Notes under the pieces: model-generated | The model's input: the letters and a program-made list of their open reading frames with translations, nothing else | The model's database searches: none | What the model was told of the DNA's origin: nothing | Program-made: the position numbers and the translations under genes | Shown here: positions 1-8,275 of the stretch, piece by piece | Position numbering within the stretch: position 1 is the first letter of the stretch | Layout: each line of letters opens with the position of its first letter | Origin: Thermocaproicibacter sp036260805 | GTDB taxonomy: Bacteria; Bacillota; Clostridia; Oscillospirales; Acutalibacteraceae | Assembly: GCA_036260805.1 (NCBI GenBank) | Contig: DATALZ010000085.1 | Span: 1 to 64,000, forward strand | Reading direction: 5' to 3' | Length of the DNA stretch: 64,000 bases

Positions 1-70
1 AGATCAACCCCATTTTTTTACCGGTTGTCAGCGAACTTAGTAAATAATTCAGAAAAAGGAGTCGTTCAAC

Positions 71-1498
71 TTGGCAAAGAAAGAATCGTTTACGAATTAT
101 AAAAACATGGTTCAGGCGGTAAATAACTTCAGTGATGAAAAGCAGGAAACTGAGATCACAGCAGAGAAAAATAGTTTTAATCAAAAGAAAATTTGGAAAA
201 AATTATTATGGATTGCAACCGGCTTTCTTGTTCTGATTATTATAGTCGGGCTGTGTGTCTGCTACATATTGCCGCTGCAGATTCTGCCGCACGATGATTT
301 GCAGGTTCAGGGATATCCAAAAGAGAATGCGTTATTGACAGAAGGGCAGGTTCAGGATGACGCTAAACAGGTGGTTGGCTTTCTGGAAGAAGTACATCCT
401 GCGTTCCTACAGAAGCCAACTGAAAAATATTTAGATGCAAAGAATAAATATCTGGCTGAGGCAAACCGGAAAATGGAAGTTTCTGATTTCAGCGTAATAA
501 CAAATCGCTACCTTTCTTCCCTTAATGATGGGCATACACATATTTTTCCCAACAGCGTTCGGCTTCTTTCGGTTCACTGGGAATACAAAAACGGTTCGCT
601 GATTGTCGGTTCCGGATGCGATTTGCCTGAAAACGCGAAGGTCGTTTCCATTGGGGGCATACCGATTTCTGATATTCTGAAACAGGTTTCGTCTCAGTTT
701 CCAGCGGAAAACGAAGCTGCGCAAGCAAACAATTACGAATGTTTTTCACGCTATCGCTCAGTGTTGTCCAGTGCAGGGGTACCGGATGGCGGCAGTGTGG
801 AAATAGCGGCAGAAAGCGATGGAACTCAAATTACGAAATCGATTGGCTTTCAGAAGCCGGTTGACGGTTCCGGCGAAACAAAGAGTATTGAAAGCCGGCA
901 GCAAAACGGAGCCTTTGTTGTGACCATGACTTCCTGTGAAGTGGATAAGGATTTGGATGAAACGGTTCAGAAACTGAAAAATGCCTTGGACAAAGGAACA
1001 AGGAAGGTAATTATTGATGTTCGTGGTAATGGCGGTGGGAACTCTACGGCATGTGAGGACCTGCTGCACGCAATGTCGATGTGTTATGGAGAATATGGAT
1101 CTACCACACGTTACTCCGCCCCTGCTTCACAGCAGAGAGGTTATTTGAGAATAAGCGGCTCATATACTGTTGTGCGGAATAATACTTCCGTCAGAAATGA
1201 TAAAGTACGTTTGTATGTGTTGACAGATGCCGGCACGTTCAGTTCCGCTACGATGCTCGGAGTCTGGGTTCAGGACGGGCATTTGGGCAAGGTTGTGGGC
1301 CAGCCTTCCGCAAATGCGCCGTCCTGCTATGGGGACATCATAGAGTTCCAATTAAATAACTCAAAACTTTTAGGCTCCGTATCACACAAAATATGGCTCA
1401 GGCCGGACGCGTCCGCCAACCAGAATGAGCTTGTGCCGGATATTCCGGTTCCGGACGGTCAGGATGCGCTGGAGACAGCACTTGACAAACTCCCCTGA
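71..1498 (+). CDS. Membrane-anchored S41-family (tail-specific) peptidase
   Basis: A 475-residue protein with a TTG start preceded by an AAAAGGAG site about 9 bases upstream. Residues 1-45 are a charged cytoplasmic tail, about 46-68 form one membrane segment, and the rest lies outside. The C-terminal half carries the S41 core: a beta strand ending in RGNGGGNS (R318) and later GTFSSATML, whose Ser391/392 is the likely nucleophile region, followed by GKVVGQPS. S41 enzymes cleave near protein C-termini; the substrate here is unknown. There is no clear PDZ domain, so it is nearer to the TSPc-only peptidases of Firmicutes than to CtpA. A hairpin plus T-run follows the stop, suggesting a single-gene unit. 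Family is confident, role is not. Confidence 0.85.
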   Translation: MAKKESFTNYKNMVQAVNNFSDEKQETEITAEKNSFNQKKIWKKLLWIATGFLVLIIIVGLCVCYILPLQILPHDDLQVQGYPKENALLTEGQVQDDAKQVVGFLEEVHPAFLQKPTEKYLDAKNKYLAEANRKMEVSDFSVITNRYLSSLNDGHTHIFPNSVRLLSVHWEYKNGSLIVGSGCDLPENAKVVSIGGIPISDILKQVSSQFPAENEAAQANNYECFSRYRSVLSSAGVPDGGSVEIAAESDGTQITKSIGFQKPVDGSGETKSIESRQQNGAFVVTMTSCEVDKDLDETVQKLKNALDKGTRKVIIDVRGNGGGNSTACEDLLHAMSMCYGEYGSTTRYSAPASQQRGYLRISGSYTVVRNNTSVRNDKVRLYVLTDAGTFSSATMLGVWVQDGHLGKVVGQPSANAPSCYGDIIEFQLNNSKLLGSVSHKIWLRPDASANQNELVPDIPVPDGQDALETALDKLP

Positions 1499-1532
1499 AA
1501 GCTTATTTCGCGGCTTTATATGAATCAGTTGA

Positions 1533-1569
1533 ACTCCGTCTCGTGGAAATTGCGAGGCGGAGCTTTTTC
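1533..1569 (+). terminator. Intrinsic terminator after the S41 peptidase
   Basis: A ten-base stem (CTCCGTCTCG paired with CGAGGCGGAG, one wobble) with a nine-base loop is followed by CTTTTT. Confidence 0.8.
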
Positions 1570-1589
1570 CATTTTTATGTAAATTTTTA

Positions 1590-1648
1590 TTGACAAACAA
1601 ACTTCCTAGTGATAAACTTTGAACATAAATTCAATGAACAAATGTTCA
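1590..1648 (+). promoter_or_regulatory. Promoter and palindromic operator of the oxidoreductase-TetR operon
   Basis: TTGACA (1590-1595), a 17-base spacer and TAAACT (1613-1618) form a promoter. Just downstream lies the palindrome TGAACA-AA-TGTTCA (1635-1648), with a second imperfect copy of TGAACA at 1620-1625. A dyad at the start of transcription is where a TetR repressor usually binds, and the second gene of this operon encodes one, so autorepression is inferred. Confidence 0.65.
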
Positions 1649-1670
1649 ATAGAATAAAGGGGGATTCGAT

Positions 1671-3122
1671 ATGACGAAAAAAGTGAATATCATCGGTGCG
1701 GGATTAGCCGGTCTGAGCGCGGGAATTTATCTGCAGAAGCAGGGTGTGCAGACGGAAATCTTTGAGCTCGCGGACTGGGCGGGCGGTATGTGCACATCTT
1801 GGGTAAGAAAAGGCTACCGGTTTGATGGATGCATTAACTGGATGGTCGGCACAAAGAGCGGCGATCCGTTCAATGACTTGTTTATAGAAACAGGCGCTCT
1901 GGAGAAAGATACGGCAATATACAACGCGGATTTTGAAAAGTACGAAATCGACGGAAAGATTTATACGGTTCCGTTCAAAATTGAGGAATTCGGGACTTTT
2001 CTGCATTCTGTTTCCGCAGAAGACACGGAAAAAATTGACGAACTGTGCGATGCAATTAAAGTTTATATGGGAAGCAAAATGCCGATCGGCGCACCGAAGA
2101 ACCCGGTGGAAATCATGAAATTCATGAAAGAAAGCGGCGGGTTCTTGAAAATCGGACGCAAATATTTAAATGTTACTGTAAAGGAGTTTTCCGGAGATCT
2201 GAAAAGTCAGGTACTGCGGGTATTAATGAGTATGATGATGCCAGCGGATTATTCCATGATGGCACTTATCATGATGCTTGGCACGCGTATGAACGGCGAC
2301 GCAGGATACCCGATGGGCGGTTCGCTCGAAGTCATCCGCAGAATGACGGAAAAGTACGGCGCGCTTGGCGGCAAGCTCCGCCTTCACTCCAAAGTGGATG
2401 AGATTTGTGTGGAAAACGGCAGAGCGGTAGGCGTTAAATCAAATGGGGAGTTCTTTCCTTCCGATTACGTCATCGCGGCGTGCGATGCGTACGACACCAT
2501 CCAGCGCATGCTCGGCGGGAAGTTCCACCACCCTCAGCTGGACGAAATGCTGGAATCCTATCCTGTCTTCCATCCGCTGGCCGTTGTCTGTTTCGGTTTG
2601 AAAAAGCGTTTTAATCTCCCGTATATGCAGATTTTTGAGTGCCAGGACGGAATCCCAACCTCGCCAGACACTGCGCAGAAATATTTCAACCTGCGTTCCT
2701 TTGAGTTTGACCCAGCCGCCGCTCCGGAAGGCTGCAGCAGTCTGATGTCCGTTTTGGAAGCGCCTCTGGATTACTGGAAAAACCTGCGCGATCATGATAA
2801 AATAGAGTACGGGAAACAGAAAGATCTGCTTGCCGAGGCAGTAGCACAGGCTATAGATAAGCGTTTGCCGGGTTTTAAGGACGCAATTGAAGTTACCGAT
2901 GTTTCTACACCTGCTACCTATGTGCGCCTTGCAAATTTGTATAAGGGCTCTTTCGAAGGATTTGCTCCGACACCGAAAGCTCTGATGACGCGCGTCGACA
3001 AAACGATGCCGGGTCTGAAAAATTTTGCAATGTGCGGCCAGTGGACAGCTGCGGGCGGTGGTATGTGCTCGGCTGTAATGAGCGGCAGGGATGCTGTGGA
3101 ACTTGCAGGCAAATCTTTGTAA
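1671..3122 (+). CDS. FAD-dependent oxidoreductase of the phytoene desaturase (CrtI)-like family
   Basis: A 483-residue protein with an AAAGGGGG ribosome site. The N-terminus has the dinucleotide-binding motif GAGLAG (residues 9-14), an acidic residue at the end of the second strand, and a following GGMCTSW stretch, as in CrtI/amine-oxidase-type FAD enzymes. The C-terminus has CGQWTAAGGGMCSAVMSG, the usual second FAD contact. Length fits the family (about 490). No carotenoid genes (crtB, crtE) lie nearby, so it need not act on carotenoids; in anaerobic Firmicutes such proteins are often of unknown substrate. It is co-transcribed with the TetR gene 29 bases downstream, so its expression probably responds to that regulator's ligand. 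Confidence 0.8.
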   Translation: MTKKVNIIGAGLAGLSAGIYLQKQGVQTEIFELADWAGGMCTSWVRKGYRFDGCINWMVGTKSGDPFNDLFIETGALEKDTAIYNADFEKYEIDGKIYTVPFKIEEFGTFLHSVSAEDTEKIDELCDAIKVYMGSKMPIGAPKNPVEIMKFMKESGGFLKIGRKYLNVTVKEFSGDLKSQVLRVLMSMMMPADYSMMALIMMLGTRMNGDAGYPMGGSLEVIRRMTEKYGALGGKLRLHSKVDEICVENGRAVGVKSNGEFFPSDYVIAACDAYDTIQRMLGGKFHHPQLDEMLESYPVFHPLAVVCFGLKKRFNLPYMQIFECQDGIPTSPDTAQKYFNLRSFEFDPAAAPEGCSSLMSVLEAPLDYWKNLRDHDKIEYGKQKDLLAEAVAQAIDKRLPGFKDAIEVTDVSTPATYVRLANLYKGSFEGFAPTPKALMTRVDKTMPGLKNFAMCGQWTAAGGGMCSAVMSGRDAVELAGKSL

Positions 3123-3151
3123 AGATAAGGAACTATAATGGAGTGAACCGT

Positions 3152-3730
3152 TTGAACAAGCGCGAACAGCAAAGGGAAGACCGCAGAAGAGAAATTCTCT
3201 CCTGCGGTCTGGACATGATTATCAGCCGCGGATATGAGGCGACGAAAATACGGGATATTGCAGAAAAGCTGCAGATCAGCACCGGGCTTTTTTTCAACTA
3301 CTTCGAATCAAAGGAAAAGCTCTACGAAGAGCTTGTTAAAATCGGTCTCAGAGGGCCTGAATCCGCGCTGGAATTTTCCACGAAAGTAACTCAGCCGATT
3401 GAATTTTTTGAGCAAATGACAGCGTACATTTTTCAGGCGGTTCAGGCTAATTCCTACACGTCAAAATTATTTCTGCTGATGGCGCAGACTATGCGTATGG
3501 AGAAGATACCGGATTCCGTGAAAGCGCTGGTTTCGCGGTTGGACACCATTACTCCGCTTGTTCCAATGGTGGAAAAGGGCCAGCAGTTGGGTCAGATAAA
3601 AGAGGGAGACCCAAGGGTGCTTTTGGCGGGTTACTGGGGTGCGGTGCAGGGTATTGCGGAATGCTACTCCTACTGTTCCGACTGGCAGCTTCCAAAGAGC
3701 AGCTGGATTGTGGATATCCTGAGAAAATAA
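3152..3730 (+). CDS. TetR/AcrR-family transcriptional regulator
   Basis: A 192-residue protein. The open frame extends upstream into the oxidoreductase, but the TTG at 3152 has GGAG eight bases before it and gives the normal TetR beginning (MNKREQQREDRRREIL). The helix-turn-helix is in the first 60 residues: IRDIAEKLQISTGLFFNYFE followed by SKEKLYEEL, a classic TetR signature. The C-terminal ligand domain is unclassified. It follows the oxidoreductase by 29 bases, and a palindrome sits at the operon promoter, so it likely represses its own operon. A GTG at 3143 is a less likely start. Confidence 0.88.
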   Translation: MNKREQQREDRRREILSCGLDMIISRGYEATKIRDIAEKLQISTGLFFNYFESKEKLYEELVKIGLRGPESALEFSTKVTQPIEFFEQMTAYIFQAVQANSYTSKLFLLMAQTMRMEKIPDSVKALVSRLDTITPLVPMVEKGQQLGQIKEGDPRVLLAGYWGAVQGIAECYSYCSDWQLPKSSWIVDILRK

Positions 3731-3739
3731 GAGATAAAC

Positions 3740-3776
3740 AAAGACCGGACACTGGGTATCCAGCGTCCGGTCTTTT
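3740..3776 (+). terminator. Intrinsic terminator of the oxidoreductase-TetR operon
   Basis: AAAGACCGGAC and GTCCGGTCTTT form an 11-base perfect stem ending in TTTT. Confidence 0.85.
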
Positions 3777-3843
3777 GAAAATATGGGGTGAAATAAGTTA
3801 TATTTGTAATCAGGACTTGATTAAAGATTCAAAATTGCCGAAT

Positions 3844-3891
3844 GCGTTTTTACGGGTAAAAATTTTTCCTGATTAAAAGTAAAAACGCTAT
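3844..3891 (-). terminator. Possible terminator of the chemotaxis receptor gene
   Basis: GCGTTTTTAC (3844-3853 region) is the exact inverse of GTAAAAACGC near 3882-3891, with a long loop holding its own A/T runs. It lies directly after the receptor stop on the minus strand. The long loop keeps confidence low. Confidence 0.4.
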
Positions 3892-3893
3892 AA

Positions 3894-5891
3894 TCAGCTG
3901 ACAGTGCTCAGTTCAACTACGGTTCCATCGGTTTCTTCACGCAGACGGAACTGACGGATAAGCTGCTTCATATCGTTTGCCTGGCCGGAAAGTTCTTCGC
4001 TTGCCGCCGCGCTTTCCTCTGCCGTAGCGGAGTTTGTCTGAATTACAGCGGAGATCTGCTCCATACTCCGGTTAACCTGCTCAATGGATATGGCCTGTTT
4101 CTGTGTCGCAGTAGAAATCTGGCTCACCGTGTCGATAATTTCTTTTGTATCGCCTACAATGGAGAGCAGGGTTTCGCCGGTGTGGGTGGTGATTCCGGTG
4201 CCGTTTTCAACTGCCTGAACCATTCCAGCGATCAAGTCGGAAGTTTCCTTACTGGCCTGTGCGCTCTTGCCGGCAAGGTTGCGGACTTCGTCTGCGACCA
4301 CTGAGAAGCCTTTGCCGGCTTCACCCGCCCGGGCCGCTTCGACCGCCGCGTTCAGTGCGAGAATATTGGTCTGGAAAGCGATATCCTGAATTGCTTTGAT
4401 GATTTTGCTGATTTTTGTCGAAGAGCCTCGAATTTCTTCCATCGCCTGATTTAGACTCTGAATCTGCTGGCTGCCATCGCGCAGCTCGTTTCCGACTTTC
4501 TCGGCTTTTTCGCTGGACTGCGCCGCGTTCTCAGCGCTGCTCTTGATTTCATTCGAGAGGTTCTTAATGGATGCCGAAAGCTCTTCCACGGAACTGGCCT
4601 GCTCCGTAGCGCCCTGCGAGAGGAGCTGAGCCCCGCCCGATACCTGTTCCGAGCCGCCGGCAACCTGTTCCGCAGACTGGTTCATCAGGCGGAATGTATC
4701 GTTCAGCGAATCGACTATTTTGCGGATTGCCGACTGAATCGGCATCAAATCGCCGGTGTACCGGCCACAGTCCGATTCCACTGCAAAATTGCCGTTGGAA
4801 AGTTCGGTAAGTATGCGGGTCTCGTCCTGAATAATCTGCTGAAGTCCGCTCACGACCACATCGGTCGCACTTGCAAGATCACCGATTTCATCGTTCGATT
4901 GAACCGTTGGAACTTCGGAGTGCAGATCACCCTGAGAAAGAAGGACGAGCCGCTTGGAACATTTCTCAATCGGAGCGGAAATCCGATTTGCAAATCTTGA
5001 TGCAAGGAAAACACCGAGAGCAATCAGAACAATTGCAGCGGCTGCCATGCCCCCAACAACGGTATACAGGCTGCTCATCATTTCATTTACAGGTGCAACA
5101 ACGCCGCACGACCAGCCATCTGTTCCGGTGAGAGGAACATAATAACAGATTCTTGATCCATTGTCATAGGAATAGGTATCAATGCCGGATTTGCCAGAAA
5201 TCATTTTTTGATTAATATCAGCGGCTATTGACTTGAAATTCTGCTGCGCAGTGACAAGCTGTGGGCGCTTATTTGCGATCATTACGCCTGCTTTATCAAT
5301 GAAAAAAACGTTGCCGGTTTCTCCAATAACGATGTTCTTAATAATATTGCTGTAGCTCTGCACGTCCAGTTCACCGATGACAACACCGTTGAATCTGCCG
5401 TTTACAATCGGGGCGCTGGCAATGATGACGAGCTGACCGCTGATGTCTTTCATGGTGGTGGAAAGATACTTCTTTCCGTCCATGGCCTGCTTGAAGTATT
5501 CGGTATCCGCAATGCTTTTGCCTTTGTAGTTCGAGTCGGAGCTGATTACAGTTCCGGTCTTGTCGGCGGCATACAGCATTTTATAACCATAGATATCCTT
5601 TTTGCCTTCTAAAGTAGTAATCCATGAGGTGTCCGATGATGTGCCCGGACCGGAAATGCCGATGGTGTCCAGCGTTCCCACGGAAGCAATTTTATCTTTC
5701 ATTTCGGTGAGCGTATTGGTAATTGCGACCTGTGCGGCCTGGCCGACGGATTTTAAGTCTCTTTCCGTGTTCTTTTCCATCCCTGTGTAACTTAACCCGA
5801 TACCGATTGCCAGGTTAACTACAACGGAAATAACGAGGACGATTACACTGCTGAAAATAAGTTTTTGCTTAATCGTTTTCTTCTTTTTCAT
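3894..5891 (-). CDS. Methyl-accepting chemotaxis protein (dCache-HAMP-MCP signal)
   Basis: A 665-residue receptor. The start at 5891 has GGAGGA nine bases upstream; longer frames reaching 6125 have no ribosome site and would block the N-terminal membrane segment. Order: membrane segment about 10-32, extracellular double-Cache-like sensor about 35-275, membrane segment about 282-305, HAMP and a second HAMP-like helix pair to about 400, then the cytoplasmic signalling coiled coil with its conserved tip (IAFQTNILALNAAVEAARAG) and methylation-type helices. No CheR-tethering pentapeptide is seen at the end. It should bind a small ligand outside and control CheA/CheW. A sigma-28-type promoter upstream ties it to the motility regulon. 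The ligand cannot be told from sequence. Confidence 0.93.
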   Translation of the reverse strand: MKKKKTIKQKLIFSSVIVLVISVVVNLAIGIGLSYTGMEKNTERDLKSVGQAAQVAITNTLTEMKDKIASVGTLDTIGISGPGTSSDTSWITTLEGKKDIYGYKMLYAADKTGTVISSDSNYKGKSIADTEYFKQAMDGKKYLSTTMKDISGQLVIIASAPIVNGRFNGVVIGELDVQSYSNIIKNIVIGETGNVFFIDKAGVMIANKRPQLVTAQQNFKSIAADINQKMISGKSGIDTYSYDNGSRICYYVPLTGTDGWSCGVVAPVNEMMSSLYTVVGGMAAAAIVLIALGVFLASRFANRISAPIEKCSKRLVLLSQGDLHSEVPTVQSNDEIGDLASATDVVVSGLQQIIQDETRILTELSNGNFAVESDCGRYTGDLMPIQSAIRKIVDSLNDTFRLMNQSAEQVAGGSEQVSGGAQLLSQGATEQASSVEELSASIKNLSNEIKSSAENAAQSSEKAEKVGNELRDGSQQIQSLNQAMEEIRGSSTKISKIIKAIQDIAFQTNILALNAAVEAARAGEAGKGFSVVADEVRNLAGKSAQASKETSDLIAGMVQAVENGTGITTHTGETLLSIVGDTKEIIDTVSQISTATQKQAISIEQVNRSMEQISAVIQTNSATAEESAAASEELSGQANDMKQLIRQFRLREETDGTVVELSTVS

Positions 5892-5982
5892 TCGTTTCAT
5901 TCCTCCAAAAAAATGCTGTTGATTAATGCAACATCTACAAATATTATAGTTCGATAGCACTTTAATTTGTGCTTTACTATCT

Positions 5983-6009
5983 ATATCGGCATGTCTTTTG
6001 AAATGTTTA
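5983..6009 (-). promoter_or_regulatory. Sigma-28 (SigD/FliA)-type promoter for the chemotaxis receptor
   Basis: On the minus strand TAAA (6006-6009) is followed by exactly 15 bases and GCCGATAT (5983-5990), a full match to the SigD consensus. It lies about 90 bases before the receptor start codon. Confidence 0.75.
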
Positions 6010-6100
6010 ATTACATACGAAAATTTTTTTAGATAATCCTTTTGAGAGAAATAGACAAATTGAATCGTAATCGTTTGAAAATAGAATTTGATTAAGAAAT

Positions 6101-6143
6101 AAAAAATGGTGCTGAAATGAATCAAAATTCTTCAGCACCATCT
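6101..6143 (-). terminator. Intrinsic terminator of the superoxide dismutase gene
   Basis: On the minus strand ATGGTGCTGAA pairs with TTCAGCACCAT around an 11-14 base loop and is followed by TTTTTT. Confidence 0.8.
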
Positions 6144-6174
6144 TTATGTTTTAGGAAGGACTAATAAAGTAACA

Positions 6175-6843
6175 TTAGGCATTGTAATACGAACGGCGGC
6201 TGCATGGCAGTGGCGTAATACAGGCCTGATAATTCCGCTCGGCGGCCTCAAAATTCAGCAGATGAAAGAAACCCTCAATATACTCACTTCGCCGATTCTG
6301 GTACTGCAGGTAATAGGCATGCTCCCATACATCAAGAGGAATCACAGGGCAGAGTCCGCAGGCGAGGGGGGTGTCCTGGTTTGGGGTATTGATAATTTTC
6401 AGCCGCCCGAAACGGTCGGAGACAAGCCATCCCCACCCGGAACCAAATTGACCCTTGGCACACTCCGTCAGCCTGGAGCGGAATGATTCCATGGAACCAC
6501 AGTATGTAAGGATTGCATTGTAAAGCGCACTGTTTTCTGAAGGTGCGGAGTTGTCCGGCCTGCCAAGAATATTAAAATACATGGAGTGATTATAAACGCC
6601 GCCCGCATTGTGCCAGACGGCAGTTTGAATCTGGAAGGGGAGCCGGCAGTTCTCGCGGATTAGCCGCTCCAGCGGCCAGTTTTGGTATGCGGGGTAGCGT
6701 TCCAGCGTTCGGTTCAGGTTTTCAACATAAGTTCGGAAGTGATTATTGTAATGCAGTTCCACAGTCTCTTGGCTGAGGTACGGCTCCAGCGCGTAGGTTT
6801 CATAGGGCAGGGGCGGCATTTCAAAGGGATAATGGATGTTCAT
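6175..6843 (-). CDS. Fe/Mn-family superoxide dismutase, divergent
   Basis: A 222-residue protein covering the whole Fe/Mn SOD fold. Metal ligands are visible at the expected places: H31 (LHYNNHFRTYV), H86 (YNHSMYF), D171 and H175 (DVWEHAYYLQYQNRR). Gln156 in NTPNQDTP with the Gly pair before NH86 is the arrangement usual for Mn enzymes, so manganese is more likely than iron. Oddities: the normally doubled histidines after H31 are Tyr and Phe, and the tail has an added PCSRRSYY segment. The enzyme would remove superoxide in the cytoplasm of an anaerobe. It has its own terminator and is divergent from the CAP-protein gene. Ribosome site GGAAGG is about ten bases upstream. Confidence 0.9.
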   Translation of the reverse strand: MNIHYPFEMPPLPYETYALEPYLSQETVELHYNNHFRTYVENLNRTLERYPAYQNWPLERLIRENCRLPFQIQTAVWHNAGGVYNHSMYFNILGRPDNSAPSENSALYNAILTYCGSMESFRSRLTECAKGQFGSGWGWLVSDRFGRLKIINTPNQDTPLACGLCPVIPLDVWEHAYYLQYQNRRSEYIEGFFHLLNFEAAERNYQACITPLPCSRRSYYNA

Positions 6844-7054
6844 TTCGATCTGCCTTCCATCTGTTTCTTATAGAACATCATATTAAGAATCACCTAAATC
6901 GCGCAGAACAGCGGGCAAAGATACTTGATAATGACAGCGGCGGTTCCGCTCTTTCTTATTTATATTACCGAGACAGTTTAGATAGTATTACTCTAACTGG
7001 GATATTTTGTGTGTTGTTTTTTGTGCAGGTTCATGTTACGATGTGTTTGCAAAA

Positions 7055-7071
7055 GTTACAAACTTGTTACA
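7055..7071 (-). promoter_or_regulatory. WalR-like direct-repeat box upstream of the CAP-protein gene
   Basis: On the minus strand TGTAAC-N5-TGTAAC matches the WalR (YycF) consensus TGTWAH-N5-TGTWAH exactly. It lies about 70 bases before the CAP-protein start, and another TGTAAC occurs on the plus strand near 7096. WalR controls cell-wall genes in Firmicutes; binding here is an inference. Confidence 0.5.
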
Positions 7072-7139
7072 AAATCTAATCACAAATTACAAGATTGTAA
7101 CACAAACAAAACACGAGTTTATGGAAAAGGAGAATGAAC

Positions 7140-8201
7140 ATGAAACTGAAAGGTAAAGTTACAGCGCTCATTACCGCTCTTCTTGTCAGCGGAAGCGTTG
7201 GTGCATATGCAGCAAGCGGCAATATTTCATCCGGCAGCCTGCCGACCGCGAATAACTGCCCGCAGAATGCTGCAGTGAAGGTGATTACTGCATCGCCGAA
7301 CACATCCTGCCCGACATCCGCCGGGGTTTCCTCCGCAGTACAGGCAGCGCTGAACCAGGCGAAAGCGAACACAAGCTGCCCAACATCCGGTTCAAAAACA
7401 GCAGCGGCGAATAATACCGCATCAGCAAATGCCGTGAAGAGCGCGCAGAATGTGTCTTCTTCTGCAAATAAGAACTGCCCGGCAAATTCCGCTGCGGCAG
7501 GACAGAACTGCAGGACGAATTCCTGCACAACCAACCAGGCGTGTGCCGGTAACTCCTGCACAAACGGCGCTGCCTGCCCGAAGACAAACTGCACGCAGAA
7601 TTCCAAATGCGGCAACGTTTACACTTATGTTTACGGTTCCAACAGCGGCTCCTGCAGCCAGTGGATCAACAATATTCTGAATTCTTTTTGCGGTAAGACC
7701 GGCTCCGGCAGCACCGGCACAACCGGTACGGCTTCCAAGCCTGCTCAGTCAACCGCACCGGCTGCCTCAAAGCCGGCAGCATCCAAACCGGCCGCATCCC
7801 AGCCAATAGGCTCCAGCTACTCCGCATTCCAGACAGAAGTCGTCCGTCTGGTAAACGTGGAACGTGCGAAAAACGGCCTTGGCGCACTCTCCATTGATTC
7901 TACCCTTATGAAGACTGCAACTGTAAAGTCTCAGGATATGGCGAGAAACAATTACTTTGACCACACATCCCCGACCTACGGTTCTCCGTTTGACCTCATG
8001 AAGCAGTACGGCGTCAGCTACCGCACCGCAGGCGAAAACATTGCAATGGGCCAGACTTCTCCGGCACAGGTTATGAACGGCTGGATGAATTCCCCGGGCC
8101 ACAGAGCAAACATCCTGAACGGCTCCTACACAAAAATCGGCGTCGGCGCTGTGCAGAACTCCAACGGCACATACTACTGGACCCAGCACTTTGTTGGATA
8201 A
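7140..8201 (+). CDS. Secreted CAP-domain (SCP/YkwD-like) protein with Cys-rich linker
   Basis: A 353-residue protein. Of two in-frame ATGs, the one at 7140 sits seven bases after AAGGAG. A signal peptide (hydrophobic LITALLVSGSVGAYAAS) is followed by a region of about 150 residues holding 13 cysteines, often as N/S-C-P or N/S-C-T, then a Pro/Ala/Ser/Lys linker, then a C-terminal CAP domain (about 230-353) with the conserved FDHTSPTYGSPFDLM, AGENIAMG and MNSPGHRANIL motifs. The CAP domain itself has no cysteine. CAP proteins in this group are wall- or spore-associated, with unknown enzymatic role. The WalR-like box upstream favours a cell-wall role; the cysteines could cross-link a surface layer or bind metal. 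Confidence 0.85.
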   Translation: MKLKGKVTALITALLVSGSVGAYAASGNISSGSLPTANNCPQNAAVKVITASPNTSCPTSAGVSSAVQAALNQAKANTSCPTSGSKTAAANNTASANAVKSAQNVSSSANKNCPANSAAAGQNCRTNSCTTNQACAGNSCTNGAACPKTNCTQNSKCGNVYTYVYGSNSGSCSQWINNILNSFCGKTGSGSTGTTGTASKPAQSTAPAASKPAASKPAASQPIGSSYSAFQTEVVRLVNVERAKNGLGALSIDSTLMKTATVKSQDMARNNYFDHTSPTYGSPFDLMKQYGVSYRTAGENIAMGQTSPAQVMNGWMNSPGHRANILNGSYTKIGVGAVQNSNGTYYWTQHFVG

Positions 8202-8223
8202 CCAGTTAGAATCACAGACAATA

Positions 8224-8267
8224 AAAATGCCGCAGGCATCCGGATTATCCGGCGCCTGCGGCATTTT
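8224..8267. terminator. Bidirectional terminator between the CAP and Cache-CheW genes
   Basis: AAAATGCCGCAGGC and GCCTGCGGCATTTT are exact inverse repeats with an inner CCGGA/TCCGG stem, lying between two convergent genes. Confidence 0.85.
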
Positions 8268-8275
8268 GCTGACAT

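Noticed and set aside
5892..6125. N-terminal extension of the chemotaxis receptor by 78 codons
   Set aside because: No ribosome site at the far ATG, the extension covers the sigma-28 promoter, and GGAGGA points to the ATG at 5891.
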